Positions 34,286 to 43,024 of a stretch of 64,000 nt of DNA are shown here, one piece after another. The DNA is from Heyndrickxia vini (GTDB lineage: Bacteria; Bacillota; Bacilli; Bacillales; Bacillaceae_C): positions 1,890,653-1,954,652 of the forward strand of contig NZ_CP065425.1 of assembly GCF_016772275.1 (NCBI RefSeq). The letters are read 5' to 3'. Numbering within the stretch: position 1 is the first letter of the stretch; each line of letters starts with the position of its first letter. The notes below the pieces were generated by a model. That model worked only from the letters and a program-made list of their open reading frames with translations, was not told the DNA's origin and made no database searches. The translations under genes and the position numbers were made by a program.

Positions 34286-35272
34286 ATGAATATATTATTA
34301 CGAAAATGCCACGGGTCTGGAAATGATTTCTTACTAATTGATGAAATTTCCTCTCAATATCATTTTACCGAGAAAGACCGACAAAATTTAGCTATTGCTT
34401 TATGTAATAGAAAGTCATTTTTAGGTGCAGATGGTATTCTTTTTACTATGAAAAGTGTTCATGCAGATGCAAAAATGCGTGTATTTAATGCAGATGGCTC
34501 CGAAGCCTCCATGTGTGGAAATGGTTTGCGCTGTGTGGGAAGGTACGTTTGCGAGCTCCTTGAAAAAGATGAGATTGTTATTGAAACAATGAAAGCAACA
34601 CTTTCAGTAAATAAGGCGGAATCAATATTTAATGAAATTCCAACCTATTGTGTAGAGATTTCTCCAATTGTATTTTCTTTGTCTGCACTACCTATGACTT
34701 TGGATAAAGATCATCTAATTAATGAGAAAGTTCCTGAACTATCTGATCAATTATTATTTTCTGCAGTAGCTGTCCCTAATCCACACTTAATTACTTTTGT
34801 GGATAAAGAAAAGCTGTATGATAATACGCAAGAAACAATCGCTAAATATGTAAATGGTCCAAATCCATTATTTCCAGATGGAGTCAATGTGAGTTTTGTT
34901 AAAGAGTTGGATAAAGGAGAAATATTTGTTCGAACATATGAAAGAGGTGTGGGTTTTACTAATGCATGCGGAACTGCTATGTCTTCCTCCTCACTTATTT
35001 CTTGTCTTCTTTCAATGAATGAATTTGAAAGTAGTATAGAAGTTTATAATAATGGTGGAAAAGTACGATGTGTTGTTCATAAGTATGAAGACGAATACAA
35101 AATTGATTTAATTGGGAATGCGACATATATTTATGAAGCTGAAATTAAATTAGACCTTATAAAACCTGAACTATTTCAAGTGATCCAGAAATCAAGTTTT
35201 GATGAGCAGAAGCATTATGAGGAACTTGAAAGATATGCTAATCAACGAATAAAAAAAGAACTATGTGTATAA
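34286..35272 (+). CDS. dapF: diaminopimelate epimerase DapF
   Basis: 328 residues. It interconverts LL- and meso-diaminopimelate for lysine and peptidoglycan. The two catalytic cysteines are in ADGSEASMCGNGLRCVGRYV and ERGVGFTNACGTAMSSSS; the N-terminal KCHGSGNDFLLID is the family start. It is about 45 residues longer than most DapF proteins: the tail after residue 280 (ELFQVIQKSSFDEQKHYEEL...) is a charged helix, and the family's TG after ACGT is TAM here. GGTGGAGG precedes the ATG. Confidence 0.92.
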   Translation: MNILLRKCHGSGNDFLLIDEISSQYHFTEKDRQNLAIALCNRKSFLGADGILFTMKSVHADAKMRVFNADGSEASMCGNGLRCVGRYVCELLEKDEIVIETMKATLSVNKAESIFNEIPTYCVEISPIVFSLSALPMTLDKDHLINEKVPELSDQLLFSAVAVPNPHLITFVDKEKLYDNTQETIAKYVNGPNPLFPDGVNVSFVKELDKGEIFVRTYERGVGFTNACGTAMSSSSLISCLLSMNEFESSIEVYNNGGKVRCVVHKYEDEYKIDLIGNATYIYEAEIKLDLIKPELFQVIQKSSFDEQKHYEELERYANQRIKKELCV

Positions 35273-35274
35273 AT

Positions 35275-35303
35275 AAAAACATCGACGCTGTGTCGATGTT
35301 TTT
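35275..35303 (+). terminator. bidirectional terminator between dapF and ligD
   Basis: ACATCGAC and GTCGATGT around GCTGT, flanked by A5 and T5, directly at the ligD stop. Confidence 0.85.
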
Positions 35304-37135
35304 CATTTGCTTTGTTTCAAAAAGTTTAAAATTGGTTCAAATGGCTGATTATTCTTTATCGAAAAGAAGTTTTCAAACGGGCAAGAGAATTTATTCATTC
35401 GATGTAAAACTGCTTTCATTGTAAATTGTTCCGGATGAAGTTGCTCATTCACTTCGTTCCAAAACAACGGTGTTGCAATTAATGCATCTTCATGTCCACG
35501 CATTGAATAAGGCGCAATAATTGTTTTTCCTTCCGCATGTTGTACAAAATCGACATACAGTCTGCCTTTTCGATTTTTTTTAAGTCGTTCGATTGTAAAT
35601 AAGTCTGGTTTTTCCGTAACAAGGTAGTTTGCAATAAATTCAGTAAATAAGCGTGTATCATCCCAGCTAAATTGTTTTTCAGGTAAAGGGATATAAACTT
35701 GTAGGCCTTTATTTCCTGATGTTTTTATGAAACTAACTAATTCCAACTGGTCAAATATTTTTTTCATCATTTGACTTGCTTTTACTGCTAAGTGGAATTC
35801 ATTGCGCGACGGCGGATCAAGATCAAACACAATCTCACTTACATATCGATCTGAAATAGTATGAAAAGGTATATGGAATTCAATGGATAATTGATTAGCG
35901 AGCCACATTAGCGTTTTTAGATCATTGCAAACAATATAGTGTATTCCGTCTTTTAGATGTGTTTGAATAAAACCGGGTGCATAATCAGGACAATTTTTTT
36001 GATAAAAGGGCTCTCCAAATATTCCATGCGGGTATCGGATGACAGTTAATGTTCGATTTTGTAAAAAGGGAAGCATAAATGAAGAAATCTTTCTCATATA
36101 GCGAATAAAATCCAACTTGGAAATCGCATCTTTTTCCCATAATGGTTTGTCCGGATGAGTAATTGATATATCTATTGGAATTTGTGCTTCGTCTATTAAA
36201 AATTGTTCATAGGTACATTCTTCAGGGGATAAATCAAATCGAAAAGCATGAAAATGTGGCTCTCTTAGTTTATTTTCAAACCATTCCAGGTAATATATAT
36301 CAACACAAATAGATGGATGAATATTTAGCAGTCCATGATTACTGGCATATGCATTCTCTTTAATAACTTTGTTTAAAGCTCGTTTTTTATCAGCATCAAT
36401 GCTAAATAAAAACAATCCTAAAGGATAAACAATCTTATCCTTGTATACACCAATATGATAATATCCGTTAGAAGAATCCAAGCCTATTATAAAGCATGAT
36501 ACTTTTTTCCAATTTTTAAGTTTAACCCATGTTTCAGTTCGTTTCCCTTCCTCCCATTTGCTGTCAATCGTTTTCGCCACAATGCCTTCCCCATCAAAGG
36601 ATTTAACCCGCTTCCATACTTTGTTAAAATCCTTTTCACTCAAAATTTGTTGAATTAAATTTTGGCTCGCATTTGTAGGATTCGTGGGTAATTCCATCCT
36701 GTTAATGAAGTTATTTAGCTGATATTTCCTTTCCGCTAATGATTGGCTAATTAGTGATTGCCCTTTAATTTTTAACAAATCAAATACTAATAATTTACAT
36801 TGGCGTTTTTTCGCATATTCAGAAATTTTATCCTCTGATTTCAATCGTCCTCTTATTTGTAATTCTCCAAAATTTGCTTTCCCGGAATTTTCTAACACTA
36901 CTATTTCGCCATCTAATATTAATGGTAAAAAATCCTTTACACGTTCATTTATGCTCATTAAGTACGTTTCAATTTCCGGAAATTGTGGAAGCAGGTCTTT
37001 TTCATTTCTACTCCACAAATGCATAACATTGTGATTCCATTCTAATATCGCACGAAATCCATCATATTTAATTTCGTATATCCAATTACTATCTAAAGGA
37101 GGATCGGTTTTCAGTGTCGGAAGCATTGGTTTCAT
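35303..37135 (-). CDS. ligD: DNA ligase D (ATP-dependent ligase plus polymerase) for NHEJ
   Basis: 610 residues, the size of B. subtilis LigD. The ligase domain comes first: the adenylated lysine in YEIKYDGFRAILEW (K-x-DG-x-R), then LILDGEIVVLE, FDGEGIVAKTID and WVKLKNWK. The C-terminal LigD-type polymerase/primase domain has VSEIVFDLDPPS (metal-binding DLD), TSGNKGLQVYIPL and APYSMRGHEDALIATPL. The phosphoesterase domain of Mycobacterium/Pseudomonas LigD is absent, as usual in Bacillus. It is divergent from ku. Together they repair double-strand breaks, mainly in spores where no homologous copy is available. Confidence 0.95.
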   Translation of the reverse strand: MKPMLPTLKTDPPLDSNWIYEIKYDGFRAILEWNHNVMHLWSRNEKDLLPQFPEIETYLMSINERVKDFLPLILDGEIVVLENSGKANFGELQIRGRLKSEDKISEYAKKRQCKLLVFDLLKIKGQSLISQSLAERKYQLNNFINRMELPTNPTNASQNLIQQILSEKDFNKVWKRVKSFDGEGIVAKTIDSKWEEGKRTETWVKLKNWKKVSCFIIGLDSSNGYYHIGVYKDKIVYPLGLFLFSIDADKKRALNKVIKENAYASNHGLLNIHPSICVDIYYLEWFENKLREPHFHAFRFDLSPEECTYEQFLIDEAQIPIDISITHPDKPLWEKDAISKLDFIRYMRKISSFMLPFLQNRTLTVIRYPHGIFGEPFYQKNCPDYAPGFIQTHLKDGIHYIVCNDLKTLMWLANQLSIEFHIPFHTISDRYVSEIVFDLDPPSRNEFHLAVKASQMMKKIFDQLELVSFIKTSGNKGLQVYIPLPEKQFSWDDTRLFTEFIANYLVTEKPDLFTIERLKKNRKGRLYVDFVQHAEGKTIIAPYSMRGHEDALIATPLFWNEVNEQLHPEQFTMKAVLHRMNKFSCPFENFFSIKNNQPFEPILNFLKQSK

Positions 37136-37268
37136 TCATTATCACCACACATTTTTTTCTTATAGTGCCCGACTATGTTTATAGTAGTATTTCCAATAAA
37201 TTTTAAGTATGAAAATCTTATTAAATAAAATGCTTATAATAAGAAGAAAAATAGGAAGGATGTATTAG

Positions 37269-38108
37269 ATGCATACGATATGGAAGGGAAGCATTAGCTT
37301 TGGTTTAGTAAATATACCGATTAAATTGCATGCAGCAACGGAAGATAAAGATATTAAGTTGAGATCGCTTCATAAAAAATGTCATACACCGATAAAATAT
37401 GAAAAAATATGTCCAGTTTGCGAAACTGAATTGTCTATGGATGATATCGTTAAGGGTTATGAGGTAGCAAAGGGGAAATTTATCGTATTGGACGAGACTG
37501 AATTAAATGAACTAAAAAAGGTTGCGGAAGAAAAAGCCGTTGAAATAATAGACTTTATAAAAATTGAAGAAATCGATCCCATTTATTTTAATCGAAGTTA
37601 TTATATGTCACCAAATGAAGGTGGAATGAAAGCCTATGGTTTACTAAGAAAAGCTCTGGCGGAAACAGATAAAGCGGGATTGGCTAAAATCGTTATGCGT
37701 TCAAAGGAACAGTTAGCAATTATAAGGGTGTATGAAAATACTTTATTAATGGAAACAATCCATTTTCCAGATGAAGTTAGAAACGTTGGGGATGTACCGA
37801 ATGTTCCAGCAGATGATCAAGTATCAAAAAAAGAAATTGACACGGCAATTTTGTTAATTGAACAATTAACGACTTTTTTTGAACCGGAAAAATATACTGA
37901 CGAATATCGCACAAAACTAATGGATTTAATTAACAATAAGCAAGTAAGTAAACAAACTGTAACACCGAAGGAAAAAATATCAAGTACAAATGTAACTGAC
38001 TTGATGGCAGCTCTCCAAGCATCCATTGATAAAACAAAACCAAAGGAAGAAAAGAAAGCGCCAGCAAGAAGAAAAAAAGCACCTTCAAAAGCTAAAAAAG
38101 TTCAATAA
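37269..38108 (+). CDS. ku: Ku DNA end-binding protein
   Basis: 279 residues. The Ku beta-barrel/bridge starts at HTIWKGSISFGLVNIPIKLHAAT and shows LRSLHKKCHTPIKYEKICPVCETEL and FYMSP-like SYYMSPNEGGMKAYGLLRKAL. The last 40 residues are Lys/Ala/Pro-rich (KPKEEKKAPARRKKAPSK), a basic tail that in B. subtilis Ku binds DNA and recruits LigD. GGAAGG precedes the ATG. Divergent from ligD with a 133-base shared control region; no clear forespore (sigma-G) promoter was confirmed. Confidence 0.95.
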   Translation: MHTIWKGSISFGLVNIPIKLHAATEDKDIKLRSLHKKCHTPIKYEKICPVCETELSMDDIVKGYEVAKGKFIVLDETELNELKKVAEEKAVEIIDFIKIEEIDPIYFNRSYYMSPNEGGMKAYGLLRKALAETDKAGLAKIVMRSKEQLAIIRVYENTLLMETIHFPDEVRNVGDVPNVPADDQVSKKEIDTAILLIEQLTTFFEPEKYTDEYRTKLMDLINNKQVSKQTVTPKEKISSTNVTDLMAALQASIDKTKPKEEKKAPARRKKAPSKAKKVQ

Positions 38109-38179
38109 GGGACATCGATAAGGGAGGAAACAACCTCTAGGTATATGCTAATATAAAAGGGAGATGCAGGAGGTTAAGT

Positions 38180-38839
38180 ATGAATAAACGGTCTTTATCG
38201 TTGGGAATTAGTGTCATTTTTTTTATTGCTCTTTTTATTTGGGGTTTTGTAGAAATTTCAAGTGGTTTAAACGGTTCAGAAATTAGAGGCTTTGATAACC
38301 GAATTATTTCCTTCGTTCAAGGAAAAATATCCGATAGACTAACATCAGTTATGTTGGTAATTACTTTTTTTGGCTCGGTTAAAGGTGTAGCCATCATCAC
38401 AATCATTGTTATCTTAATACTATTTTTTTCTCGCCACCGATTATTATGTTTATTTTTAGCAGTAACGATTGGTATTGGGGCAGGAGTATTTAATCGTATA
38501 TTAAAATTGTATTTTAAACGTGAGCGACCCGATATCCATCCTATTATTCAGGAAAATGGTTTTAGTTTTCCGAGTGGACATTCAATGGGATCGATGATCT
38601 TATATGGGAGTCTCGCTTTTATATTGGTAAAGTTGGCCAAGCATAATTGGTCAAAAGGTATTGGCATATTAGTGGGGATTATTATTATTTTTGTTGTAGG
38701 CTTAAGCCGAATATATTTAGGTGTTCATTATCCAAGTGATGTAGTAGGGGGATATATTGCAGGTGCTTTTTGGCTGTTAATTTGTATAACTATATTTGAA
38801 ATTATTGGAAAATGGCATCAGCGGAAGAAAACAAACTAA
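38180..38839 (+). CDS. PAP2-family membrane phosphatase
   Basis: 219 residues, about six transmembrane helices. The tripartite phosphatase signature is complete: KLYFKRERP, FSFPSGHSMGS and SRIYLGVHYPSDVVGG. It acts on lipid phosphates: undecaprenyl pyrophosphate, phosphatidylglycerol phosphate or phosphatidate. Given uppP 7 kb away it may be a backup UndPP phosphatase. CAGGAGG precedes the ATG; it may be co-transcribed with ku (71-base gap without terminator). Confidence 0.9.
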   Translation: MNKRSLSLGISVIFFIALFIWGFVEISSGLNGSEIRGFDNRIISFVQGKISDRLTSVMLVITFFGSVKGVAIITIIVILILFFSRHRLLCLFLAVTIGIGAGVFNRILKLYFKRERPDIHPIIQENGFSFPSGHSMGSMILYGSLAFILVKLAKHNWSKGIGILVGIIIIFVVGLSRIYLGVHYPSDVVGGYIAGAFWLLICITIFEIIGKWHQRKKTN

Positions 38840-38977
38840 ACGTGAATATCAAGCATTATTGAAGGGAATATAAATAGGCGTCCGTCCATTTTTGCCCAAA
38901 TTTAAAATTAAATATTCCCAAATACCTATAGATGAATATGATGCTAGGGAAGTTTTAAATAAGGGAGGAATGACCAG

Positions 38978-39145
38978 ATGAGTGGTGCAGTTGGTGGTGT
39001 TGGTTACGGTGGCGGCTTTGCCTTTATTGTCGTCTTGTTTATTCTTTTAGTTATCGTTGGTGCAGCGTATGTTGGCGGCGGTGGTTACGGCGGCGGATAC
39101 GGAGTTGGACCAGGGTACGGGTATGGATACGGTTGCGTTTGTTAA
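38978..39145 (+). CDS. YjcZ-family Gly-rich sporulation peptide
   Basis: 55 residues. ATG at 38978 with AAGGGAGGA upstream, TAA at 39143-39145. A Gly-rich N-terminus ([12 protein letters not shown]), one hydrophobic helix ([19 protein letters not shown]), and a Gly/Tyr-rich tail ending YGCVC. This is the YjcZ/SscA-type family of short spore-assembly peptides common in Bacillaceae. G+C of the Gly repeat is locally higher than its surroundings. A terminator follows. Confidence 0.85.
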   Translation: MSGAVGGVGYGGGFAFIVVLFILLVIVGAAYVGGGGYGGGYGVGPGYGYGYGCVC

Positions 39146-39190
39146 TAACCAATTTCATTTTGTATAGAGAATTGTCTATTGAATAATTTT

Positions 39191-39218
39191 AAGGCACCTT
39201 TTCCGAGGTGCTTTTTTT
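39191..39218 (+). terminator. terminator after the YjcZ-type gene
   Basis: GCACCT (39194-39199) and AGGTGC (39206-39211) with a T tract. Confidence 0.8.
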
Positions 39219-39484
39219 GTACTTAGATGTATTTAATTATGAATTAAAATGGTAATTATCCCTTATTTTCCTTGATTTTTTTTTGGCCCTGTTTTAATAT
39301 AATAAATAAATAAATTAATTTTTTCAAAAACAATTATTATTTTAAGGATGCAAATACGCCGTTAGATTCACATGTTATAAAGAGTGTCTACTTTTTTGTG
39401 TGGATATTCCTTATAATATGTGAATTTTTATTTACTTCGTAAATATGAGTAACATATTAAAAAATTTTTGGAGGTTGTCTATAC
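39219..39484 (+). promoter_or_regulatory. long AT-rich leader of the cold-shock gene
   Basis: 265 bases without coding potential. A 14-bp helix can form between TTCACATGTTATAA (39367-39380) and TTATAATATGTGAA (39411-39424), counting one G-U pair, followed by TTTTTATTT: an attenuator- or terminator-shaped element inside the leader. Cold-shock mRNAs are known for long structured 5' leaders. The ribosome site TTGGAGG lies 50 bases further on. Confidence 0.55.
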
Positions 39485-39685
39485 ATGGCACAAGGTACAG
39501 TTAAATGGTTCAACAGTGAAAAAGGCTTTGGTTTCATTGAAGTTGAAGGCGGAAATGACGTATTTGTACATTTCAGCGCAATTGTTGGCGAAGGCTACAA
39601 AACTTTAGAAGAAGGTCAACGTGTAGAATTCAATATTGTTGAAGGTCAACGTGGACCTCAAGCTGACAACGTAGTAAAACTTTAA
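39485..39685 (+). CDS. cspD: cold-shock protein
   Basis: 66 residues, the standard size. Single-stranded nucleic acid-binding OB fold with RNP1 KGFGFIEV and RNP2 VFVHFSAI. It acts as an RNA chaperone in the cytoplasm. [16 protein letters not shown] is the family start; GGAGG is 9 bases upstream. Which B. subtilis paralogue (CspB, CspC or CspD) it matches cannot be settled by eye. Confidence 0.95.
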   Translation: MAQGTVKWFNSEKGFGFIEVEGGNDVFVHFSAIVGEGYKTLEEGQRVEFNIVEGQRGPQADNVVKL

Positions 39686-39695
39686 TCTTATAACA

Positions 39696-39724
39696 AAAAA
39701 ACTGCCAGATTGGCAGTTTTTTTA
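39696..39724 (+). terminator. terminator after cspD
   Basis: AAAAACTGCCA and TGGCAGTTTTT with GAT loop and further T residues. Confidence 0.88.
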
Positions 39725-39755
39725 TTTATAAGATTAATATAGTTTTCGCCAATAT

Positions 39756-39887
39756 TTGACAAGGAAATCATTTGAATATAACATGTATAAATATTGTGTT
39801 ATAATGAACTTATCAATGAAATCTAAGAATAGAAAAAGAAATAAATGATTAAAATGTCGATTAATCAAAAAATTAATCGATTTTTTT
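39756..39887 (+). ncRNA. candidate short independent transcript upstream of ltaS
   Basis: TTGACA (39756-39761) with TAACAT 17 bases on, and a second, extended -10 TGTTATAAT at 39797-39805, give strong promoter signals. TCGATTAAT (39857-39865) and ATTAATCGA (39872-39880) plus TTTTTTT form a clean terminator at 39887. The about 75-100-base RNA between them has no good open frame with a ribosome site. Because ltaS has its own promoter downstream, this looks like a small RNA or an attenuated leader rather than the ltaS promoter. Confidence 0.45.
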
Positions 39888-39922
39888 ATGTAGTGCGGAA
39901 ATACCGATTTAGATAAAAATAC

Positions 39923-39950
39923 TTGATTTTTTTTTAGAAAGTAATAAAAT
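39923..39950 (+). promoter_or_regulatory. promoter proximal to ltaS
   Basis: TTGATT (39923-39928), 16-base spacer, TAAAAT (39945-39950), about 85 bases before the ltaS start. Confidence 0.55.
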
Positions 39951-40034
39951 AATTGAGTATCAAATATTCTAGGGAATATAATTCTTAAAAAAAACGTCAC
40001 CTTAGGTCAGCAAATGACTATTAGGAGGTATACA

Positions 40035-41993
40035 ATGGGAAATATTAAATCAAAATTTCATAGTTTGTTAAATAAAAAGTATTCATTATTCTATTTAATT
40101 GTAGTACTGTTTTGGTTAAAGTCTTATGCTGTGTATCAAAGTGAATTTAATCTTGATATTAAGAATAGCATGCAAGAGTTTTTACTATTTTTTAATCCGA
40201 TAAGTTCCGCATTATTCTTTTTTGCGTTTGCATTGTTCTTTAAAGGACGTGCCCGATCTATAGCTTTAGTTGTTATAGATTTAGTGTTATCGATTCTGCT
40301 GTATGCAAATGTGTGTTATTACCGCTTCTTTAATGACTTTATTACTATTCCTGTTCTTTTCCAAACGAAAAACTTCGGTGATTTGGGCGGTAGTGCAGCA
40401 GCATTGATGAAACCATATGATGTTCTTTATTTTCTAGACACAATTATTTTAGTAGGTTTGCTTGTCTTTAAAGTAGTTAAATCTCAATCAGAAAAAATGA
40501 ATCGTCGTTCTATTTTTGCTGTATTTGCAGCAGCAATAGCTTTTTTTATCATTAATTTAGGTCTTGCAGAAGCAGACAGACCCGAATTGTTAACACGAAC
40601 TTTTGATAGAAATTATATTGTAAAGTATCTTGGTGCATATAATTATACAATTTATGATGCTATCCAAACGACTAAATCATCAGCGCAAAGGGCATTTGCT
40701 GATAGTAGTGATGTTGTTGATATTGAAAACTATGTAAAAGCAAATCATGCAGAACCTAATAAAAAATATTTTGGTGCAGCAAAAGGAAGAAATGTAATTT
40801 ATATTTCTTTGGAGTCTTTTCAAAACTTCCTTATTAATTACAAACTTGATGGTCAAGAGGTTACACCGTTTTTAAACAAATTAACTCATGACCAAAACAC
40901 ATTTTATTTTGACAACTTCTTCCATCAAACTGGACAAGGAAAGACATCTGATGCTGAATTTATGATGGAAAATTCATTATTCCCACTGCCAAAAGGTGCG
41001 GTATTTACAACGAAAGCAGCAAACACATATCAAGCAGCACCGGCTATTTTGGGACAAAAAGGATATACATCTGCTGTATTCCACGGAAATTATAAAACAT
41101 TCTGGAATCGTGATGAAATGTACAAATCCTTAGGGTATGATAAATTTTTTGATGCAAATTATTACGATATGAGTCCGGAAAATACAATTAACTACGGTAT
41201 GGAAGATAAGCCGTTTTTTAAAGAGTCAATGCCTTATCTTGAAAAGCTTCCACAACCGTTCTATACAAAATTTATCTCTTTATCAAACCATTTTCCGTTT
41301 GAGTTAAATAATGATCCTAATTTCCCTGAAGGAGATTTTGGAGATAATATTGTTAATAAATATTTCCAAACAGCGCATTATTTAGATCAGTCAATAGAAC
41401 AATTCTTTAATGACTTAAAGGCTTCAGGTTTATATGATAACTCGATTATTGTGATGTACGGTGACCACTATGGTTTATCTGAAAATCATAATAAGGCAAT
41501 GGCAAAAGTTATGGGTGTAGATGAGATCACACCATATATTAATGCTCAATTACAAAGAGTACCATTGTTTATCCATGTACCGGGTGTAAAAGGGAAAATT
41601 GATCATACGTATGGTGGAGAAGTTGATGTACGTCCTACATTAATGCATTTACTTGGCGTCAATACAAAGGAATATATAACTTTTGGTAATGATTTATTAT
41701 CAAAAGAACATCATGAGCTAGTTCCATTTAGAAATGGTGATTATGTTTCAAAAGAATATACGCAAATAAGTGGTGAATGTTATAGTAATCCTTCTGGAGA
41801 AAAAGTAGATAACAAACTTTGCCGGGATAATGACAAAGTTGCAAAGACTGTGCTTGAACTTTCTGATAAAGTAGTTTATGATGATTTACTTCGTTTCTAT
41901 ACACCAAAAGGGTTTACACCAGTAAAACGTGAAAATTATGATTATACAAAAGATCAAACGGTTAATGATACAAACATTAATAATAGTAAATAA
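40035..41993 (+). CDS. ltaS: lipoteichoic acid synthase LtaS-family
   Basis: 652 residues from the ATG at 40035 with TTAGGAGG upstream; a 7-codon extension is rejected. Five N-terminal transmembrane helices (to about residue 190) then an extracellular sulfatase-fold domain. Catalytic features: the metal-binding E in ISLESFQNF, the nucleophilic Thr in GQGKTSDAEFMMENSLFP, and the metal ligands in VMYGDHYG. It polymerises glycerol phosphate from phosphatidylglycerol onto the glycolipid anchor. B. subtilis has four paralogues (LtaS, YfnI, YqgS, YvgJ), so assignment to LtaS itself is not certain. gtaB, which supplies UDP-glucose for the anchor, is about 1 kb further on. Confidence 0.93.
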   Translation: MGNIKSKFHSLLNKKYSLFYLIVVLFWLKSYAVYQSEFNLDIKNSMQEFLLFFNPISSALFFFAFALFFKGRARSIALVVIDLVLSILLYANVCYYRFFNDFITIPVLFQTKNFGDLGGSAAALMKPYDVLYFLDTIILVGLLVFKVVKSQSEKMNRRSIFAVFAAAIAFFIINLGLAEADRPELLTRTFDRNYIVKYLGAYNYTIYDAIQTTKSSAQRAFADSSDVVDIENYVKANHAEPNKKYFGAAKGRNVIYISLESFQNFLINYKLDGQEVTPFLNKLTHDQNTFYFDNFFHQTGQGKTSDAEFMMENSLFPLPKGAVFTTKAANTYQAAPAILGQKGYTSAVFHGNYKTFWNRDEMYKSLGYDKFFDANYYDMSPENTINYGMEDKPFFKESMPYLEKLPQPFYTKFISLSNHFPFELNNDPNFPEGDFGDNIVNKYFQTAHYLDQSIEQFFNDLKASGLYDNSIIVMYGDHYGLSENHNKAMAKVMGVDEITPYINAQLQRVPLFIHVPGVKGKIDHTYGGEVDVRPTLMHLLGVNTKEYITFGNDLLSKEHHELVPFRNGDYVSKEYTQISGECYSNPSGEKVDNKLCRDNDKVAKTVLELSDKVVYDDLLRFYTPKGFTPVKRENYDYTKDQTVNDTNINNSK

Positions 41994-41994
41994 A

Positions 41995-42021
41995 AAAATC
42001 CCCTTCAATGGGGATTTTTTT
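41995..42021 (+). terminator. terminator after ltaS
   Basis: AAAATCCCC and GGGGATTTT around TTCAAT, with a T tract. Confidence 0.88.
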
Positions 42022-42087
42022 TATTTGTTAGCATGAATACTTAATTTTAACCAATTATATTAGTTATATGGAAAATGAACAGTGTTT

Positions 42088-42534
42088 TTAATTATCATTT
42101 TTCTCTTTTTTAATCGGTGTAATTTCTTCAGAAGATTCCATAGCATAATTCATAACCGATATCCTTCGTTTACTTGTTTTTTCTTGCGGATAAAATCTTC
42201 TATACAAATAAATGTGAAAAAAGTACTCACATAAAGCGACACCCAATCCGCCAACAATTGAGGCCCAGAATAACGTACGATAGTTGTCTAGGTTTCCGTA
42301 AGAGACTATTGACCATATAATTAGAAAGGACAAACCAAAATCGACAGAAGTTGCCACTACATTATTGGTGCGGGGTAATAGCAATTTATCCCCAATTATA
42401 TATGAAATAACACCGATAACAGCAGTAATTAAAATTACACTTTGAATAGACATGCCATAGATTAACCCGAGTATGACAAACAAGGCGATAAAGGAAGCAA
42501 TGAACTTAATAGCTAATGCAGTTAGTGTCTTCAT
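42088..42534 (-). CDS. yndM: YndM-family membrane protein (DUF2512)
   Basis: 148 residues. Four transmembrane helices with the family's conserved start MKTLTALAIKFIASFIAL, then GVISYIIGDKLLLPRTNNVVAT and DFGLSFLIIWSI. The C-terminus is a soluble polar tail of about 40 residues (EKTSKRRISVMNYAMESSEE). Function unknown; often found in sporulating Bacillaceae. AGGAGT precedes the minus-strand ATG. Single gene. Confidence 0.87.
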   Translation of the reverse strand: MKTLTALAIKFIASFIALFVILGLIYGMSIQSVILITAVIGVISYIIGDKLLLPRTNNVVATSVDFGLSFLIIWSIVSYGNLDNYRTLFWASIVGGLGVALCEYFFHIYLYRRFYPQEKTSKRRISVMNYAMESSEEITPIKKEKNDN

Positions 42535-42594
42535 TGTATGAACTCCTTTTAGGAAGATGTTATTATTTTCTTATTAAATCGTTTATTTTATTCA

Positions 42595-42629
42595 TAAAAA
42601 AAGCTACTTAACCAAAATGATTAAGTAGC
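42595..42629 (-). terminator. terminator for the 42659-43009 gene
   Basis: Minus strand: GCTACTTAA (42629-42621) and TTAAGTAGC (42611-42603), then TTTTTTT. Confidence 0.8.
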
Positions 42630-42658
42630 GCTCCAGTCAAATAAAGTACTGAAGAAAA

Positions 42659-43009
42659 CTAGTTATTTACATCCTCAGATATATTGTATTTTAAATAATT
42701 ATAATTCTCAGTAGGGATGGTTTTATAAATCGTCCCATTTTTATCCTTATATATTTCAAATTCCCTATATGTTTCAACCACATAACCTTGCTCTTTATCT
42801 TTTTTTGAATTGACTAGCTTATATTCCAAAACTGGATTTAAGTCATTGGTTATTGTTTTTTCATTTTCCATTGTACTTACAGGTAAACTCATATGAACAT
42901 TACTTAACTCATTTTCAGTAATCGTATTAATATAAGCAAGAAATACGAATATTCCTATTAAAATAATTGATGTAAGTACTTTATATTTTTTGCTTTTCAA
43001 GTTTTTCAC
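42659..43009 (-). CDS. 116-residue membrane-anchored protein of unknown function
   Basis: A basic N-terminus (KNLKSKKYK) and one transmembrane helix (VLTSIILIGIFVFLAYI), so the rest is probably outside. The remainder is polar, with LEYKLVNSKKDKEQGYVVETYREFEIYKDKNGTIYKTIPTENYNYLKY, a compact beta-like segment. No family recognised. It lies 15 bases downstream of gtaB on the same strand and ends at a terminator, so it is the second gene of a gtaB operon. Confidence 0.72.
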   Translation of the reverse strand: MKNLKSKKYKVLTSIILIGIFVFLAYINTITENELSNVHMSLPVSTMENEKTITNDLNPVLEYKLVNSKKDKEQGYVVETYREFEIYKDKNGTIYKTIPTENYNYLKYNISEDVNN

Positions 43010-43024
43010 TCCAAACTTGTAAAT

